A DNA stretch of 64,000 nucleotides, from positions 434,001-498,000 of the forward strand of contig JBBDHG010000006.1 of assembly GCA_037951165.1 (NCBI GenBank), written 5' to 3'. The notes below the pieces were generated by a model. The model saw nothing but the letters and a program-made list of their open reading frames with translations. It was not told the origin of the DNA and made no database searches. The translations under genes were made by a program, and so were the position numbers. This document shows positions 13,045-27,999 of the stretch, one piece after another; the first letter of the stretch is position 1; every line of letters begins with the position of its first letter. This DNA is from Lophius americanus. Taxonomy: Eukaryota > Chordata > Actinopteri > Lophiiformes > Lophiidae.

Positions 13045-15790
13045 TTTATGACGTGTATACGACACGTTTATAACATTAACATATTTAACGTTTATGACAC
13101 GTATACAACACATTTATAACATTGAGGCTTATAACATTAACATGCCTTATGTTTGACATGTATGCAACATTTTTATAACATTAACACACCTATTGTTTAT
13201 GCAACGTATACGACACGCTTATAACATTAAGACGCCTAAGGTTTATGACGCGTATACGACACGTTTATAACATTAACACGACTATGGCTCATAACATTAA
13301 CACGCCTCATTTTTGACAAGTACACCAAATGTTTATAACATTAACACGCCTAATGTTTATTACACGTATACGACATGTTTATAACATTGACAAAGTCTAA
13401 TGTTTGACACGTATACGACACGTTTATAACATTAACACGCCTAAGGTTCATAACATTAACACGCCTAATGTTTGACACGTATACGACATGTTTATAACAT
13501 TAACACGCCTTACGTTTATGACACGTATACAACATGTTTATAACATTAACACGCCTATTGTTTGACAGGTAAACGACATGTTTAGAACATTAACACGCCT
13601 TACGTTTATGACACATATACAACACGTTTATAACATTAACACGCCTCAGGTTTATAACATTAACACTCCTAATGTTTATGACGCGTATTCGACAAGTTTA
13701 TAACATTAACACGCCTAAGGCTAATAAAATAAACACGCCTAATGTTTTACACGTATACGACACGTTTATGATGCGTATACGACACGTTTATAACATTAAC
13801 ATATTTAACGTTTATGACAGGTATACAACACGTTAATAACATTAAGGCTTATAACATTAACATGCCTAATGTTTGACATGTATGCAACATTTTTATAACA
13901 TTAACACACCTATTGTTTATGACACGTATACGACACGTTTATAACATTAACACGCCTAAGGTTTATGACGCGTATACGACACGTTTATAACATTAACACG
14001 CCTATGGCTTATAACATTAACACGCCTAATTTTTGACACGTATACCATATGTTTATAACATTAACACGCCTTACGTTTATGACACGTATACAACATGTTT
14101 ATAACATTAACACGCCTATTGTTTGACAGGTATGCGACATGTTTATAACATTGACACGTCTAATGTTTGACACGTATACGACACGTTTATAACATTAACA
14201 CGCCTAAGGTTCATAACATTAACACGCCTAATGTTTGACACGTATACGACATGTTTATAACATTAACACGCCTTACGTTTATGACACGTATACAACATGT
14301 TTATAACATTAACACGCCTATTGTTTGACAGGTATACGACATGTTTAGAACATTAACACGCCTTACGTTTATGACACATATACAACACGTTTATAACATA
14401 AACACCCCTCAGGTTTATAACATTAACACTCCTAATGTTTATGACGCGTATACGACACGTTTATAACATTAACATATTTAACGTTTATGACAGGTATACA
14501 ACACGTTTATAACATTAAGGCTTATAACATTAACATGCCTAATGTTTGACATGTATGCAACATTTTTATAACATTGACACGTCTAATGTTTGACACGTAT
14601 ACGACACGTTTATAACATTAACATGCCTAAGGTTCATAACATTAACACGCCTAATGTTTGACATGTATACGACATGTTTATAACATTAACACGCCTTACG
14701 TTTATGACACGTATACAACATGTTTATAACATTAACACGCCTATTGTTTGACAGGTATACGACATGTTTAGAACATCAACACGCCTTACGTTTATGACAC
14801 ATATACAACACGTTTATAACATTAACACGCCTCAGGTTTATAACATTAACACTCCTAATGTTTATGACGCGTATACGACAAGTTTATAACATTAACACGC
14901 CTAAGGCTAATAAAATAAACATGCCTAATGTTTTACACGTATACGACACGTTTATGATGCGTATACGACACGTTTATAACATTAACATATTTAACGTTTA
15001 TGACAGGTATACAACACGTTTATAACATTAAGGCTTATAACATTAACATGCCTAATGTTTGACATGTATGCAACATTTTTATAACATTAACACACCTATT
15101 GTTTATGACACGTATACGACACGTTTATAACATTAACACGCCTAAGGTTTATGACGCGTATACTACACGTTTATAACATTAACACGCCTATGGCTTATAA
15201 CATTAACACGCCTAATTTTTGACACGTAAACCATATGTTTATAACATTAAAACGCCTAATGTTTATGACACGTATACGACATGTTTATAACATTGACACC
15301 TCTAATGTTTGACACGTATACGACACGTTTATAACATTAACACGCCTAAGGTTCATAACATTAACACGCCTAATGTTTGACAAGTATACGACATGTTTAT
15401 AACATTAACACGCCTTACGTTTATGACACGTATACAACATGTTTATAACATTAACACGCCTATTGTTTGACAGGTATGCGACATGTTTATAACATTAACA
15501 CGCCTTACGTTTATGACACGTATGCAACACGTTTATAACATTAACACGCCTAATGTTTATGACGCGTATACGACAAGTTTATAACATTAACACGCATAAG
15601 GCTAATAAAATAAACACGCCTAATGTTTGACACGTATACGACACGTTTATGACGCGTATACCACACGTTTATAACATTAACATATTTAACGTTTATGACA
15701 CGTATACAACACGTTTATAACATTAACACGTCTCAGGTTTATAACATTAACACGCCTAATGTTTATGACGCGTATACGACACGTTTATAA
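13045..15790 (+). repeat. Third, deleted copy of the zone I segment
   Basis: Matches 8,258-11,2xx with an offset that starts at 4,786, becomes 4,787 after a one-base insertion (TTGACAAAGTC near 13,388), then falls to 4,629, 4,539 and 4,515. The falls mark internal deletions of about 158, 90 and 24 bp, near 14.06, 14.45 and 15.53 kb. Shared rare variants include CCTTATG, AAGTACACCAAATG, GGTAAACGAC and GACACGTAAACC. This copy is either older or less conserved than the 8,152-bp pair. Confidence 0.8.
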
Positions 15791-18325
15791 CATTAACACG
15801 TCTCAGGTTTATAACATTAACACGCCTAATGTTTATGACGCGTATACGACAAGTTTATAACATTAACACGCCTAAGGCTAATAAAATAAACACGCCTAAT
15901 GTTTGACACGTATACGACACGTTTATGACGCGTATACGACACGTTTATAACATTAACATATTTAACGTTTATGACACGTATACAACACATTTATAACATT
16001 AAGGCTTATAACATTAACATGCCTAATGTTTGACATGTATGCGACATTTATATAACATTAACACACCTATTGTTTATGACACGTATACGACACGTTTATA
16101 ACATTAACACGCCTAAGGTTTATGACGCGTATACGACACGTTTATATCATTAACACGCCTATTGTTTGACAGGTATACGACATGTTTATAACATTAACAC
16201 GCCTTACGTTTATGACACGTATACAACATGTTTATAACATTAACACGCCTATTGTTTGACACGTATACGACATGTTTATAACATTGACACGCCTAATGTT
16301 TGACACGTATACGACACGTTTATGACGTGTATACGACACGTTTATAACATTAACATATTTAACGTTTATGACACGTATACAACACATTTATAACATTAAG
16401 GCTTATAACATTAACATGCTTAATGTTTGACATGTATGCAACATTTTTATAACATTAACACACCTATTTTTTATGCAACGTATACGACACGCTTATAACA
16501 TTAAGACGCCTAAGGTTTATGACGCGTATACGACACGTTCATAACATTAACACGACTATGGCTTATAACATTAACACGCCTAATTTTTGACACGTATACG
16601 ACACGTTTATGACGCGTATACGACACGTTTATAACATTAACATATTTAACGTTTATGACACGTATACAACACATTTATAACATTAAGGCTTATAACATTA
16701 ACATGCCTAATGTTTGACATGTATGCGACATTTTTATAACATTAAAATACCTATTGTTTATGACACGTATACGACACGTTTATAACATTAACACGCCTAA
16801 GGTTTATGACGCGTATACGACACGTTTATATCATTAACAAGCCTATTGTTTGACAGGTATACGACATGTTTATAACATTAACACGTCTTACGTTTATGAC
16901 ACGTATACAACATGTTTATAACATTAACACGCCTATTGTTTGACAGGTATGCAACATGTTTATAACATTAACACGCCTTACGTTTATGACACGTATGCAA
17001 CACGTTTATAACATTAACACGCCTAATGTTTATGACGCGTATACGACAAGTTTATAACATTAACACGCATAAGGCTAATAAAATAAACACGCCTAATGTT
17101 TGACACGTATACGACACGTTTATGACGCGTATACCACACGTTTATAACATTAACATATTTAACGTTTATGACACGTATACAACACGTTTATAACATTAAC
17201 ACGTCTCAGGTTTATAACATTAACACGCCTAATGTTTATGACGCGTATACGACACGTTTATAACATTAACACGTCTCAGGTTTATAACATTAACACGCCT
17301 AATGTTTATGACGCGTATACGACAAGTTTATAACATTAACACGCCTAAGGCTAATAAAATAAACACGCCTAATGTTTGACACGTATACGACACGTTTATA
17401 ACATTAACATATTTAACGTTTATGACACGTATACAACACATTTATAACATTAAGGCTTATAACATTAACATGCCTAATGTTTGACATGTATGCGACATTT
17501 TTATAACATTAACACACCCATTGTTTATGACACGTATACGACACGTTTATAACATTAACACGCCTAAGGTTTATGACGCGTATACGACACGTTTATATCA
17601 TTAACACGCCTATTGTTTGACAGGTATACGACATGTTTATAACATTAACACGCCTTACGTTTATGACACGTATACAACATGTTTATAACATTAACACGCC
17701 TATTGTTTGACACGTATACGACATGTTTATAACATTGACACGCCTAATGTTTGACACGTATACGACACGTTTATGACGTGTATACGACACGTTTATAACA
17801 TTAACATATTTAACGTTTATGACACTTATACAACACATTTATAACATTAAGGCTTATAACATTAACATGCTTAATGTTTGACATGTATGCAACATTTTTA
17901 TAACATTAACACACCTATTTTTTATGCAACGTATACGACACGCTTATAACATTAAGACGCCTAAGGTTTATGACGCGTATACGACACGTTCATAACATTA
18001 ACACGACTATGGCTTATAACATTAACACGCCTAATTTTTGACACGTATACGACACGTTTATGACGCGTATACGACACGTTTATAACATTAACATATTTAA
18101 CGTTTATGACACGTATACAACACATTTATAACATTAAGGCTTATAACATTAACATGCCTAATGTTTGACATGTATGCAACATTTTTATAACATTAAAACA
18201 CCTATTGTTTATGACACGTATACGACACGTTTATAACATTAACACGCCTAAGGTTTATGACGCGTATACGACGAGTTTATATCATTAACAAGCCTATTGT
18301 TTGACAGGTATACGACATGTTTATA
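15380..18325 (+). repeat. Tandem duplication of 1,473 bp (two copies)
   Basis: The offset of 1,473 bp is fixed by CACGTATGCAACACG (15,521 and 16,994 for TATGCAACAC) and by CACGCATAAGG (15,591 and 17,064). The boundary near 16,853 is where TTGTTTGACAGG replaces TTGACAAG of copy 1. Copies differ by point changes (GTATGCGAC against GTATGCAAC, CACGCC against CACGTC) and by one missing B unit near 17,395, so this event is older than the 1,054-bp and 1,480-bp ones. Confidence 0.8.
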
Positions 18326-20744
18326 ACATTAACACGCCTTACGTTTATGACACGTATACAACATGTTTATAACATTAACACGCCTATTGTTTGACAGGTA
18401 TACGACATGTTTATAACATTAACACGCCTTACGTTTATAACATTAACACGCCTAATTTTTGACACCTATACCATATGTTTATAACATTAACACGCCTAAT
18501 GTTTATTACACGTATACGACATGTTTATAACATTAACACGCCTAACGTTTATGACACGTATACGACATGTTTATAACATTGACACGCCTAATGTTTGACA
18601 CGTATACGACACGTTTATGACGCGTATACGACACGTTTATAACATTAACATATTTAACGTTTATGATACGTATACAACACATTTATAACATTAAGGCTTA
18701 TAACATTAACATGCCTAATGTTTGACATGTATGCGACATTTTTATAACATTAACACACCTATTGTTTATGCAACGTATACGACACGCTTATAACATTAAG
18801 ACGCCTAAGGTTTATGACGCGTATACGACACGTTTATAACATTAACACGACTATGGCTTATAACATTAACACGCCTAATTTTTGACAAGTATACCACATG
18901 TTTATAACATTAACACGCCTAATGTTTATTACACGTATACGACATGTTTATAACATTGACACGTCTAATGTTTGACATGTATACGACACGTTTATAACAT
19001 TAACACGCCTAAGGTTCATAACATTAACACGCCTAATGTTTGACACGTATACGACATGTTTATAACATTAACACGCCTTACGTTTATGACACGTATACAA
19101 CATGTTTATAACATTAACACGCCTATTGTTTGACAGGTATACGACATGTTTATAACATTAACACGCCTTACGTTTATGACACGTATACAACACGTTTATA
19201 ACATTAAGGCTTATAACATTAACATGCCTAATGTTTGACATGTATGCAACATTTTTATAACATTAACACACCTATTGTTTATGACACGTATACGACACGT
19301 TTATAACATTAACACGCCTAAGGTTTATGACGCGTATACGACACGTTTATAACATTAACACGCCTATGGCTTATAACATTAACACGCCTAATGTTTGACA
19401 CGTATACGACACGTTTATGACGCGTATACGACACGTTTATAACATTAACATATTTAACGTTTATGACACGTATACAACACATTTATAACATTAACACGTC
19501 TCAGGTTTATAACATTAACAAGCCTAATGTTTATGACGCGTATACGACACGTTTATAACATTAACACGTCTCAGGTTTATAACATTAACACGCCTAATGT
19601 TTATGACGCGTATACGACAAGTTTATAACATTAACACGCCTAAGGCTAATAAAATAAACACGCCTAATGTTTGACACGTATACGACACGTTTATGACGCG
19701 TATACGACACGTTTATAACATTAACATATTTAACGTTTATGACACGTATACAACACATTTATAACATTAAGGCTTATAACATTAACATGCCTAATGTTTG
19801 ACATGTATGCAACATTTTTATAACATTAACACACCTATTGTTTATGCAACGTATACGACACGTTTATAACATTAACACGCCTAAGGTTTATGACGCGTAT
19901 ACGACACGTTTATATCATTAACACGCCTATTGTTTGACAGGTATACGACATGTTTATAACATTAACACGCCTTACGTTTATGACACGTATACAACATGTT
20001 TATAACATTAACATGCCTATTGTTTGACAGGTATACGACATGTTTATAACATTAACACGCCTTACGTTTATAACATTAACACGCCTAATGTTTATTACAC
20101 GTATACGACATGTTTATAACATTAATACGCCTAACGTTTATGACACGTATACGACATGTTTATAACATTGACACGCCTAATGTTTGACACGTATACGACA
20201 CGTTTATGACGCGTATACGACACGTTTATAACATTAACATATTTAACGTTTATGACACGTATACAACACATTTATAACATTAAGGCTTATAACATTAACA
20301 TGCCTTATGTTTGACATGTATGCAACATTTTTATAACATTAACACACCTATTGTTTATGCAACGTATACGACACGCTTATAACATTAAGACGCCTAAGGT
20401 TTATGACGCGTATACGACACGTTTATAACATTAACACGACTATGGCTCATAACATTAACACGCCTAATTTTTGACAAGTACACCACATGTTTATAACATT
20501 AACACGCCTAATGTTTATTACACGTATACGACATGTTTATAACATTGACACATCTAATGTTTGAAACGTATACGACACGTTTATAACATTAACACGCCTA
20601 AGGTTCATAACATTAACACGCCTAATGTTTGACACGTATACGACAAGTTTATAACATTAACACGCCTTACGTTTATGACACGTATACAACATGTTTATAA
20701 CATTAACACGCCTATTGTTTGACAGGTATACGACATGTTTAGAA

Positions 20745-23700
20745 CATTAACACGCCTTACGTTTATGACACGTATACAACACGTTTATAACATTAACACG
20801 CCTCAGGTTTATAACATTAACACGCCTAATGTTTATGACGCGTATACGACAAGTTTATAACATTAACACGCCTAAGGCTAATAAAATAAACACGCCTAAT
20901 GTTTTACACTTTTACGACACGTTTATGATGCGTATACGACACGTTTATAACATTAACATATTTAACGTTTATGACAGGTATACAACACGTTTATAACATT
21001 AAGGCTTATAACATTAACATGCCTAATGTTTGACATGTATGCAACATTTTTATAACATTAACACACCTATTGTTTATGACACGTATACGACACGTTTATA
21101 ACATTAACACGACTAAGGTTTATGACGCGTATACGACACGTTTATAACATTAACACGCCTATGGCTTATAACATTAACACGCCTAATTTTTGACACGTAT
21201 ACCATATGTTTATAACATTAACACGCCTAATGTTTATGACACGTATACGACATGTTTATAACATTGACACGTCTAATGTTTGACACGTATACGACACGTT
21301 TATAACTTTAACACGCCTAAGGTTCATAACATTAACACGCCTAATGTTTGACACGTATACGACATGTTTATAACATTAACACGCCTTACGTTTATGACAC
21401 GTATACAACATGTTTATAACATTAACACGCCTATTGTTTGACAGGTATACGACATGTTTATAACATTAACACGCCTTACGTTTATGACACGTATACAACA
21501 CGTTTATAACATTAACACGCCTCAGGTTTATAACATTAACACGCCTAATGTTTATGACGCGTATACGACAAGTTTATAACATTAACACGCCTAAGGCTAA
21601 TAAAATAAACACGCCTAATGTTTGACACGTATAAGACACGTTTATGACGCGTATACCACACGTTTATAACATTAACATATTTAATGTTTATGACACGTAT
21701 ACAACACGTTTATAACATTAACACGTCTCAGGTTTATAACATTAACACGCCTAATGTTTATGACGCGTATACGACACGTTTATAACATTAACACGTCTCA
21801 GGTTTATAACATTAACACGCCTAATGTTTATGACGCGTATATGACAAGTTTATAACATTAACACGCCTAAGGCTAATAAAATAAACACGCCTAATGTTTA
21901 TGACGCGTATATGACAAGTTTATAACATTAACACGCCTAAGGCTAATAAAATAAACACGCCTAATGTTTGACACGTATACGACACGTTTATGACGCATAT
22001 ACGACACGTTTATAACATTAACATATTTAACGTTCATGACACGTATACAACACATTTATAACATTAAGGCTTATAACATTAACATGCCTAATGTTTGACA
22101 TGTATGCGACATTTTTATAACATTAACACACCTATTGTTTATGACACGTATACGACACGTTTATAACATTAACACGCCTAAGGTTTATGACGCGTATACG
22201 ACACGTTTATATCATTAACACGCCTATTGTTTGACAGGTATACGACATGTTTATAACATTAACACGCCTTACGTTTATGACACATATACAACATGTTTAT
22301 AACATTAACACGCCTATTGTTTGACAGGTATACGACATGTTTATAACATTAACACACTTTACGTTTATAATATTAATACGCCTAATTTTTGACACCTATA
22401 CCATATGTTTATAACATAAACACGCCTAATGTTTATTACACGTATACGACATGTTTATAACATTGACACGCCTAATGTTTGACACGTATACGACACGTTT
22501 ATGAAGCGTATACGACACGTATATAACATTAACATATTTAACGTTTATTACACGTATACAACACATTTATAACATTAAGGCTTATAACATTAACATGCCT
22601 AATGTTTGACATGTATGCGACATTTTTATAACATTAACACACCTATTGTTTATGACACGTATACGACACGTTTATAACATTAACACGCCTAAGGTTTATG
22701 ACGCGTATACGACACGTTTATATCATTAACACGCCTATTGTTTGACAGGTATACGACATGTTTATAACATTAACACGTCTTACGTTTAAGACACGTATAC
22801 AACATGTTTATAACATTAACACGCCTATTGTTTGACACCCGTATACGACATGTTTATAACATTGACACGCCTAATGTTTGACACGTATACGACACGTTTA
22901 TGACGCGTATACGACACGTTTATAACATTAACATATTTAACGTTTATGACACGTATACAACACATTTATAACATTAAGGCTTATAACATTAACATGCCTA
23001 ATGTTTGACATGTATGCAACATTTTTATAACATTAACACACCTATTGTTTATGCAACGTATACGACACGCTTATAACATTAAGACGCCTAAGGTTTATGA
23101 CGCGTATACGACACGTTTATAACATTAACACGACTATGGCTTATAACATTAACACGCCTAATTTTTGACAAGTATACCACATGTTTATTACATTAACACG
23201 CCTAATGTTTATTACACGTATACGACATGTTTATAACAATGACACGCCTAATGTTTGACACGTATACGACACGTTTATGACGCGTATACGACACGTTTAT
23301 AACATTAACATATTTAACGATTATGACACGTATACAACACATTTATAACATTAAGACTTATAACATTAACATGCCTAATGTTTGACATGTATGCAACATT
23401 TTTATAACATTAACACACCTATTGTTTATGCAACGTATACGACACGCTTATAACATTAAGACGCCTAAGGTTTATGACGCGTATACGACACGTTTATAAC
23501 ATTAACACGACTATGGCTTATAACATTAACACGCCTAATTTTTGACAAGTATACCACATGTTTATAACATTAACACGCCTAATGTTTATTACACGTATAC
23601 GACATGTTTATAACATTGACACGTCTAATGTTTGACACGTATACGACACGTTTATAACATTAACACGCCTAAGGTTCATAACATTAACACGCCTAATGTT

Positions 23701-25845
23701 TGACACGTATACAACATGTTTATAACATTAACACGCCTTACGTTTATGACACGTATACAACACGTTTATAACATTAACACGCCTCAGGTTTATAACATTA
23801 ACACCCCTAATGTTTATGACGCGTATACGACAAGTTTATAACATTAACACGCCTAAGGCTAATAAAATAAACACGCCTAATGTTTGACACGTATACGACA
23901 CGTTTATGACGCGTATACGACACGTTTATAACATTAACATATTTAACGTTTATGACAGGTATACAACACGTTTATAACATTAAGGCTTATAACATTAACA
24001 TGCCTAATGTTTGACATGTATGCAACATTTTTATAACATTAACACACCTATTGTTTATGACACGTATACGACACGTTTATAACATTAACACGACTAAGGT
24101 TTATGACGCGTATACGACACGTTTATAACATTAACACGCCTATGGCTTATAACATTAACACGCCTAATTTTTGACACGTATACCATATGTTTATAACATT
24201 AACACGCCTAATGTTTATGACACGTATACGACATGTTTATAACATTGACACGTCTAATGTTTGACACGTATACGACACGTTTATAACTTTAACACGCCTA
24301 AGGTTCATAACATTAACACGCCTAATGTTTGACACGTATACGACATGTTTATAACATTAACACGCCTTACGTTTATGACACGTATACAACATGTTTATAA
24401 CATTAACACGCCTATTGTTTGACAGGTATACGACATGTTTATAACATTAACACGCCTTACGTTTATGACACGTATACAACACGTTTATAACATTAACACG
24501 CCTCAGGTTTATTACATTAACACGCCTAATGTTTATGACGCGTATACGACAAGTTTATAACATTAACACGCCTAAGGCTAATAAAATAAACACGCCTAAT
24601 GTTTGACACGTATACGACACGTTTATGACGCGTATACCACACGTTTATAACATTAACATATTTAATGTTTATGACACGTATACAACACGTTTATAACATT
24701 AACACGTCTCAGGTTTATAACATTAACACGCCTAATGTTTATGACGCGTATACGACACGTTTATAACATTAACACGTCTCAGGTTTATAACATTAACACG
24801 CCTAATGTTTATGACGCGTATATGACAAGTTTATAACATTAACACGCCTAAGGCTAATAAAATAAACACGCCTAATATTTGACACGTATACGACACGTTT
24901 ATGACGCGTATACGACACGTTTATAACATTAACATATTTAACGTTCATGACACGTATACAACATATTTATAACATTAAGGCTTATAACATTAACATGCCT
25001 AATGTTTGACATGTATGCAACATTTTTATAACATTAACACACCTATTTTTTATGACACGTATACGACACGTTTATAACATTAACACGCCTAAGGTTTATG
25101 ACGCGTATACGACACGTTTATATCATTAACACGCCTATTTTTTGACAGGTATACGACATGTTTATAACATTAACACGCCTTACGTTTATGACACATATAC
25201 AACATGTTTATAACATTAACACGCCTACTGTTTGACAGGTATACGACATGTTTATAACATTAACACGCCTTACGTTTATAATATTAATATGCCTAATTTT
25301 TGACACCTATACCATATGTTTATAACATAAACACGCCTAATGTTTATTACACGTATACGACATGTTTATAACATTGACACGCCTAATGTTTGACACGTAT
25401 ACGACACGTTTATGAAGCGTATACGACACGTATATAACATTAACATATTTAACGTTTATGACACGTATACAACACATTTATAACATTAAGGCTTATAACA
25501 TTAACATGCCTAATGTTTGACATGTATGCGACATTTTTATAACATTAACACACCTATTGTTTATGACACGTATACGACACGTTTATAACATTAACACGCC
25601 TAAGGTTTATGACGCGTATACGACACGTTTATATCATTAACACGCCTATTGTTTGACAGGTATACGACATGTTTATAACATTAACACGTCTTACGTTGAT
25701 GACACGTATACAACATGTTTATAACATTAACACGCCTATTGTTTGACACCCGTATACGACATGTTTATAACATTGACACGCCTAATGTTTGACACGTATA
25801 CGACACGTTTATGACGCGTATACGACACGTTTATAACATTAACAC
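20745..25845 (+). repeat. Duplicated 2.1-2.2 kb segment pair, offset 2,981/2,911 bp
   Basis: 20,745 to about 22,935 matches 23,726 to about 25,845. The offset is 2,981 bp at the start (GACTAAGG at 21,111 and 24,092) and 2,911 bp later (TTTATAATATTAATA at 22,364 and 25,275; GACACCCGTATACG at 22,833 and 25,744). The 70-bp change is exactly the small duplication at 21,821-21,960 in copy 1. The copies are separated by about 0.8 kb of other array units, so they are not directly adjacent. Confidence 0.8.
21821..21960 (+). repeat. Tandem duplication of 70 bp
   Basis: Two identical-looking 70-bp copies, 21,821-21,890 and 21,891-21,960, each hold a CTAATGTTTATGACGCG start, the rare GTATATGACAAG, and the GCTAATAAAATAAAC unit. 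The corresponding place in the homologous segment near 24.8 kb has one copy only, so the duplication arose after the ~2.9-kb event or was lost there. Confidence 0.88.
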
Positions 25846-27655
25846 GCCTAAGGCTAATAAAATAAACACGCCTAATGTTTGACACGTATACGACACGTTT
25901 ATGACGCGTATACGACACGTTTATAACATTAACATATTTAACGTTTATGACAGGTATACAACACGTTTATAACATTAAGGGTTATAACATTAACATGCCT
26001 AATGTTTGACATGTATGCAACATTTTTATAACATTAACACACCTATTGTTTATGACACGTATACGACACGTTTATAACATTAACACGACTAAGGTTTATG
26101 ACGCGTATACGACACGTTTATAACATTAACACGCCTATGGCTTATAACATTAACACGCCTAATTTTTGACACGTATTCCATATGTTTATAACATTAACAC
26201 GCCTAATGTTTATGACACGTATACGACATGTTTATAACATTGACACGTCTAATGTTTGACACGTATACGACACGTTTATAACTTTAACACGCCTAAGGTT
26301 CATAACATTAACACGCCTAATGTTTGACACGTATACGACATGTTTATAACATTAACACGCCTTACGTTTATGACACGTATACAACATGTTTATAACATTA
26401 ACACGCCTATTGTTTGACAGGTATACGACATGTTTATAACATTAACACGCCTTACATTTATGACACGTATACAACACGTTTATAACATTAACACGCCTCA
26501 GGTTTATAACATTAAGGGTTATAACATTAACATGCCTAATGTTTGACATGTATGCAACATTTTTATAACATTAACACACCTATTGTTTATGACACGTATA
26601 CGACACGTTTATAACATTAACACGACTAAGGTTTATGACGCGTATACGACACGTTTATAACATTAACACGCCTATGGCTTATAACATTAACACGCCTAAT
26701 TTTTGACACGTATTCCATATGTTTATAACATTAACACGCCTAATGTTTATGACGCGTATACGACACGTTTATATCATTAACACGCCTATTGTTTGACAGG
26801 TATACGACATGTTTATAACATTAACACGTCTTACGTTGATGACACGTATACAACATGTTTATAACATTAACACGCCTATTGTTTGACACCCGTATACGAC
26901 ATGTTTATAACATTGACACGCCTAATGTTTGACACGTATACGACACGTTTATGACGCGTATACGACACGTTTATAACATTAACACGCCTAAGGCTAATAA
27001 AATAAACACGCCTAATGTTTGACACGTATACGACACGTTTATGACGCGTATACGACACGTTTATAACATTAACATATTTAACGTTTATGACAGGTATACA
27101 ACACGTTTATAACATTAAGGGTTATAACATTAACATGCCTAATGTTTGACATGTATGCAACATTTTTATAACATTAACACACCTATTGTTTATGACACGT
27201 ATACGACACGTTTATAACATTAACACGACTAAGGTTTATGACGCGTATACGACACGTTTATAACATTAACACGCCTATGGCTTATAACATTAACACGCCT
27301 AATTTTTGACACGTATTCCATATGTTTATAACATTAACACGCCTAATGTTTATGACACGTATACGACATGTTTATAACATTGACACGTCTAATGTTTGAC
27401 ACGTATACGACACGTTTATAACTTTAACACGCCTAAGGTTCATAACATTAACACGCCTAATGTTTGACACGTATACGACATGTTTATAACATTAACACGC
27501 CTTACGTTTATGACACGTATACAACATGTTTATAACATTAACACGCCTATTGTTTGACAGGTATACGACATGTTTATAACATTAACACGCCTTACATTTA
27601 TGACACGTATACAACACGTTTATAACATTAACACGCCTCAGGTTTATAACATTAA
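25600..27655 (+). repeat. Nested tandem duplication, 1,140 bp with an internal 537-bp copy
   Basis: About 25,607-26,515 matches 26,747-27,655 at an offset of 1,140 bp. Within it, 25,976 to about 26,209 is repeated at 26,513-26,746 (offset 537), including the rare ATTAAGGGTTATAAC and GACACGTATTCCATATG. The second of these is therefore present three times, at 26,169, 26,706 and 27,309 (offsets 537 and 603). Identical 60-codon open frames on the minus strand at 25,736-25,918 and 26,876-27,058 are a by-product of the copy. Confidence 0.85.
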
Positions 27656-27999
27656 CACGCCTAATGTTTATGACGCGTATACGACAAGTTTATAACATTA
27701 ACACGCCTAAGGCTAATAAAATAAACACGCCTAATGTTTGACACGTATACGACACGTTTATGACGCGTATACGACACTTTTATAACATTAACATATTTAA
27801 CGTTTATGACAGGTATACAACACGTTTATAACATTAAGGCTTATAACATTAACATGCCTAATGTTTGACATGTATGCAACATTTTTATAACATTAACACA
27901 CCTATTGTTTATGACACGTATACGACACGTTTATAACATTAACACGACTAAGGTTTATGACGCGTATACGACACGTTTATAACATTAACACGCCTATGG

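Larger units (their letters stand above)
1..20740 (+). repeat. Zone I of the array (GTTTAGAAC-marked)
   Basis: This part is distinguished by A units with GTTTAGAAC instead of GTTTATAAC (for example near 646, 1,564, 2,073, 8,798, 9,716, 10,231, 13,577, 14,343, 14,769 and 20,731), by GACAGGTATGCGAC, and by AACACTCC. Only one GTTTAGAAC was seen later, near 28,155. Variants typical of later zones (AACATTCC, ATTGGTTGAC, GTTTATAAAATTAAC) are absent. The zone contains the 8,152-bp long-range duplication and two tandem duplications of 1,054 and 1,473 bp. There is no gene in it. Confidence 0.8.

Noticed and set aside
25736..25918. 60-codon open frame on the minus strand, repeated identically at 26,876-27,058
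   Set aside because: Its translation is only the repeat read in a stop-free frame (runs of RRVNVIN and SYTRHKRVVYV). Both copies come from the 1,140-bp duplication, and nothing like a promoter or domain is present.
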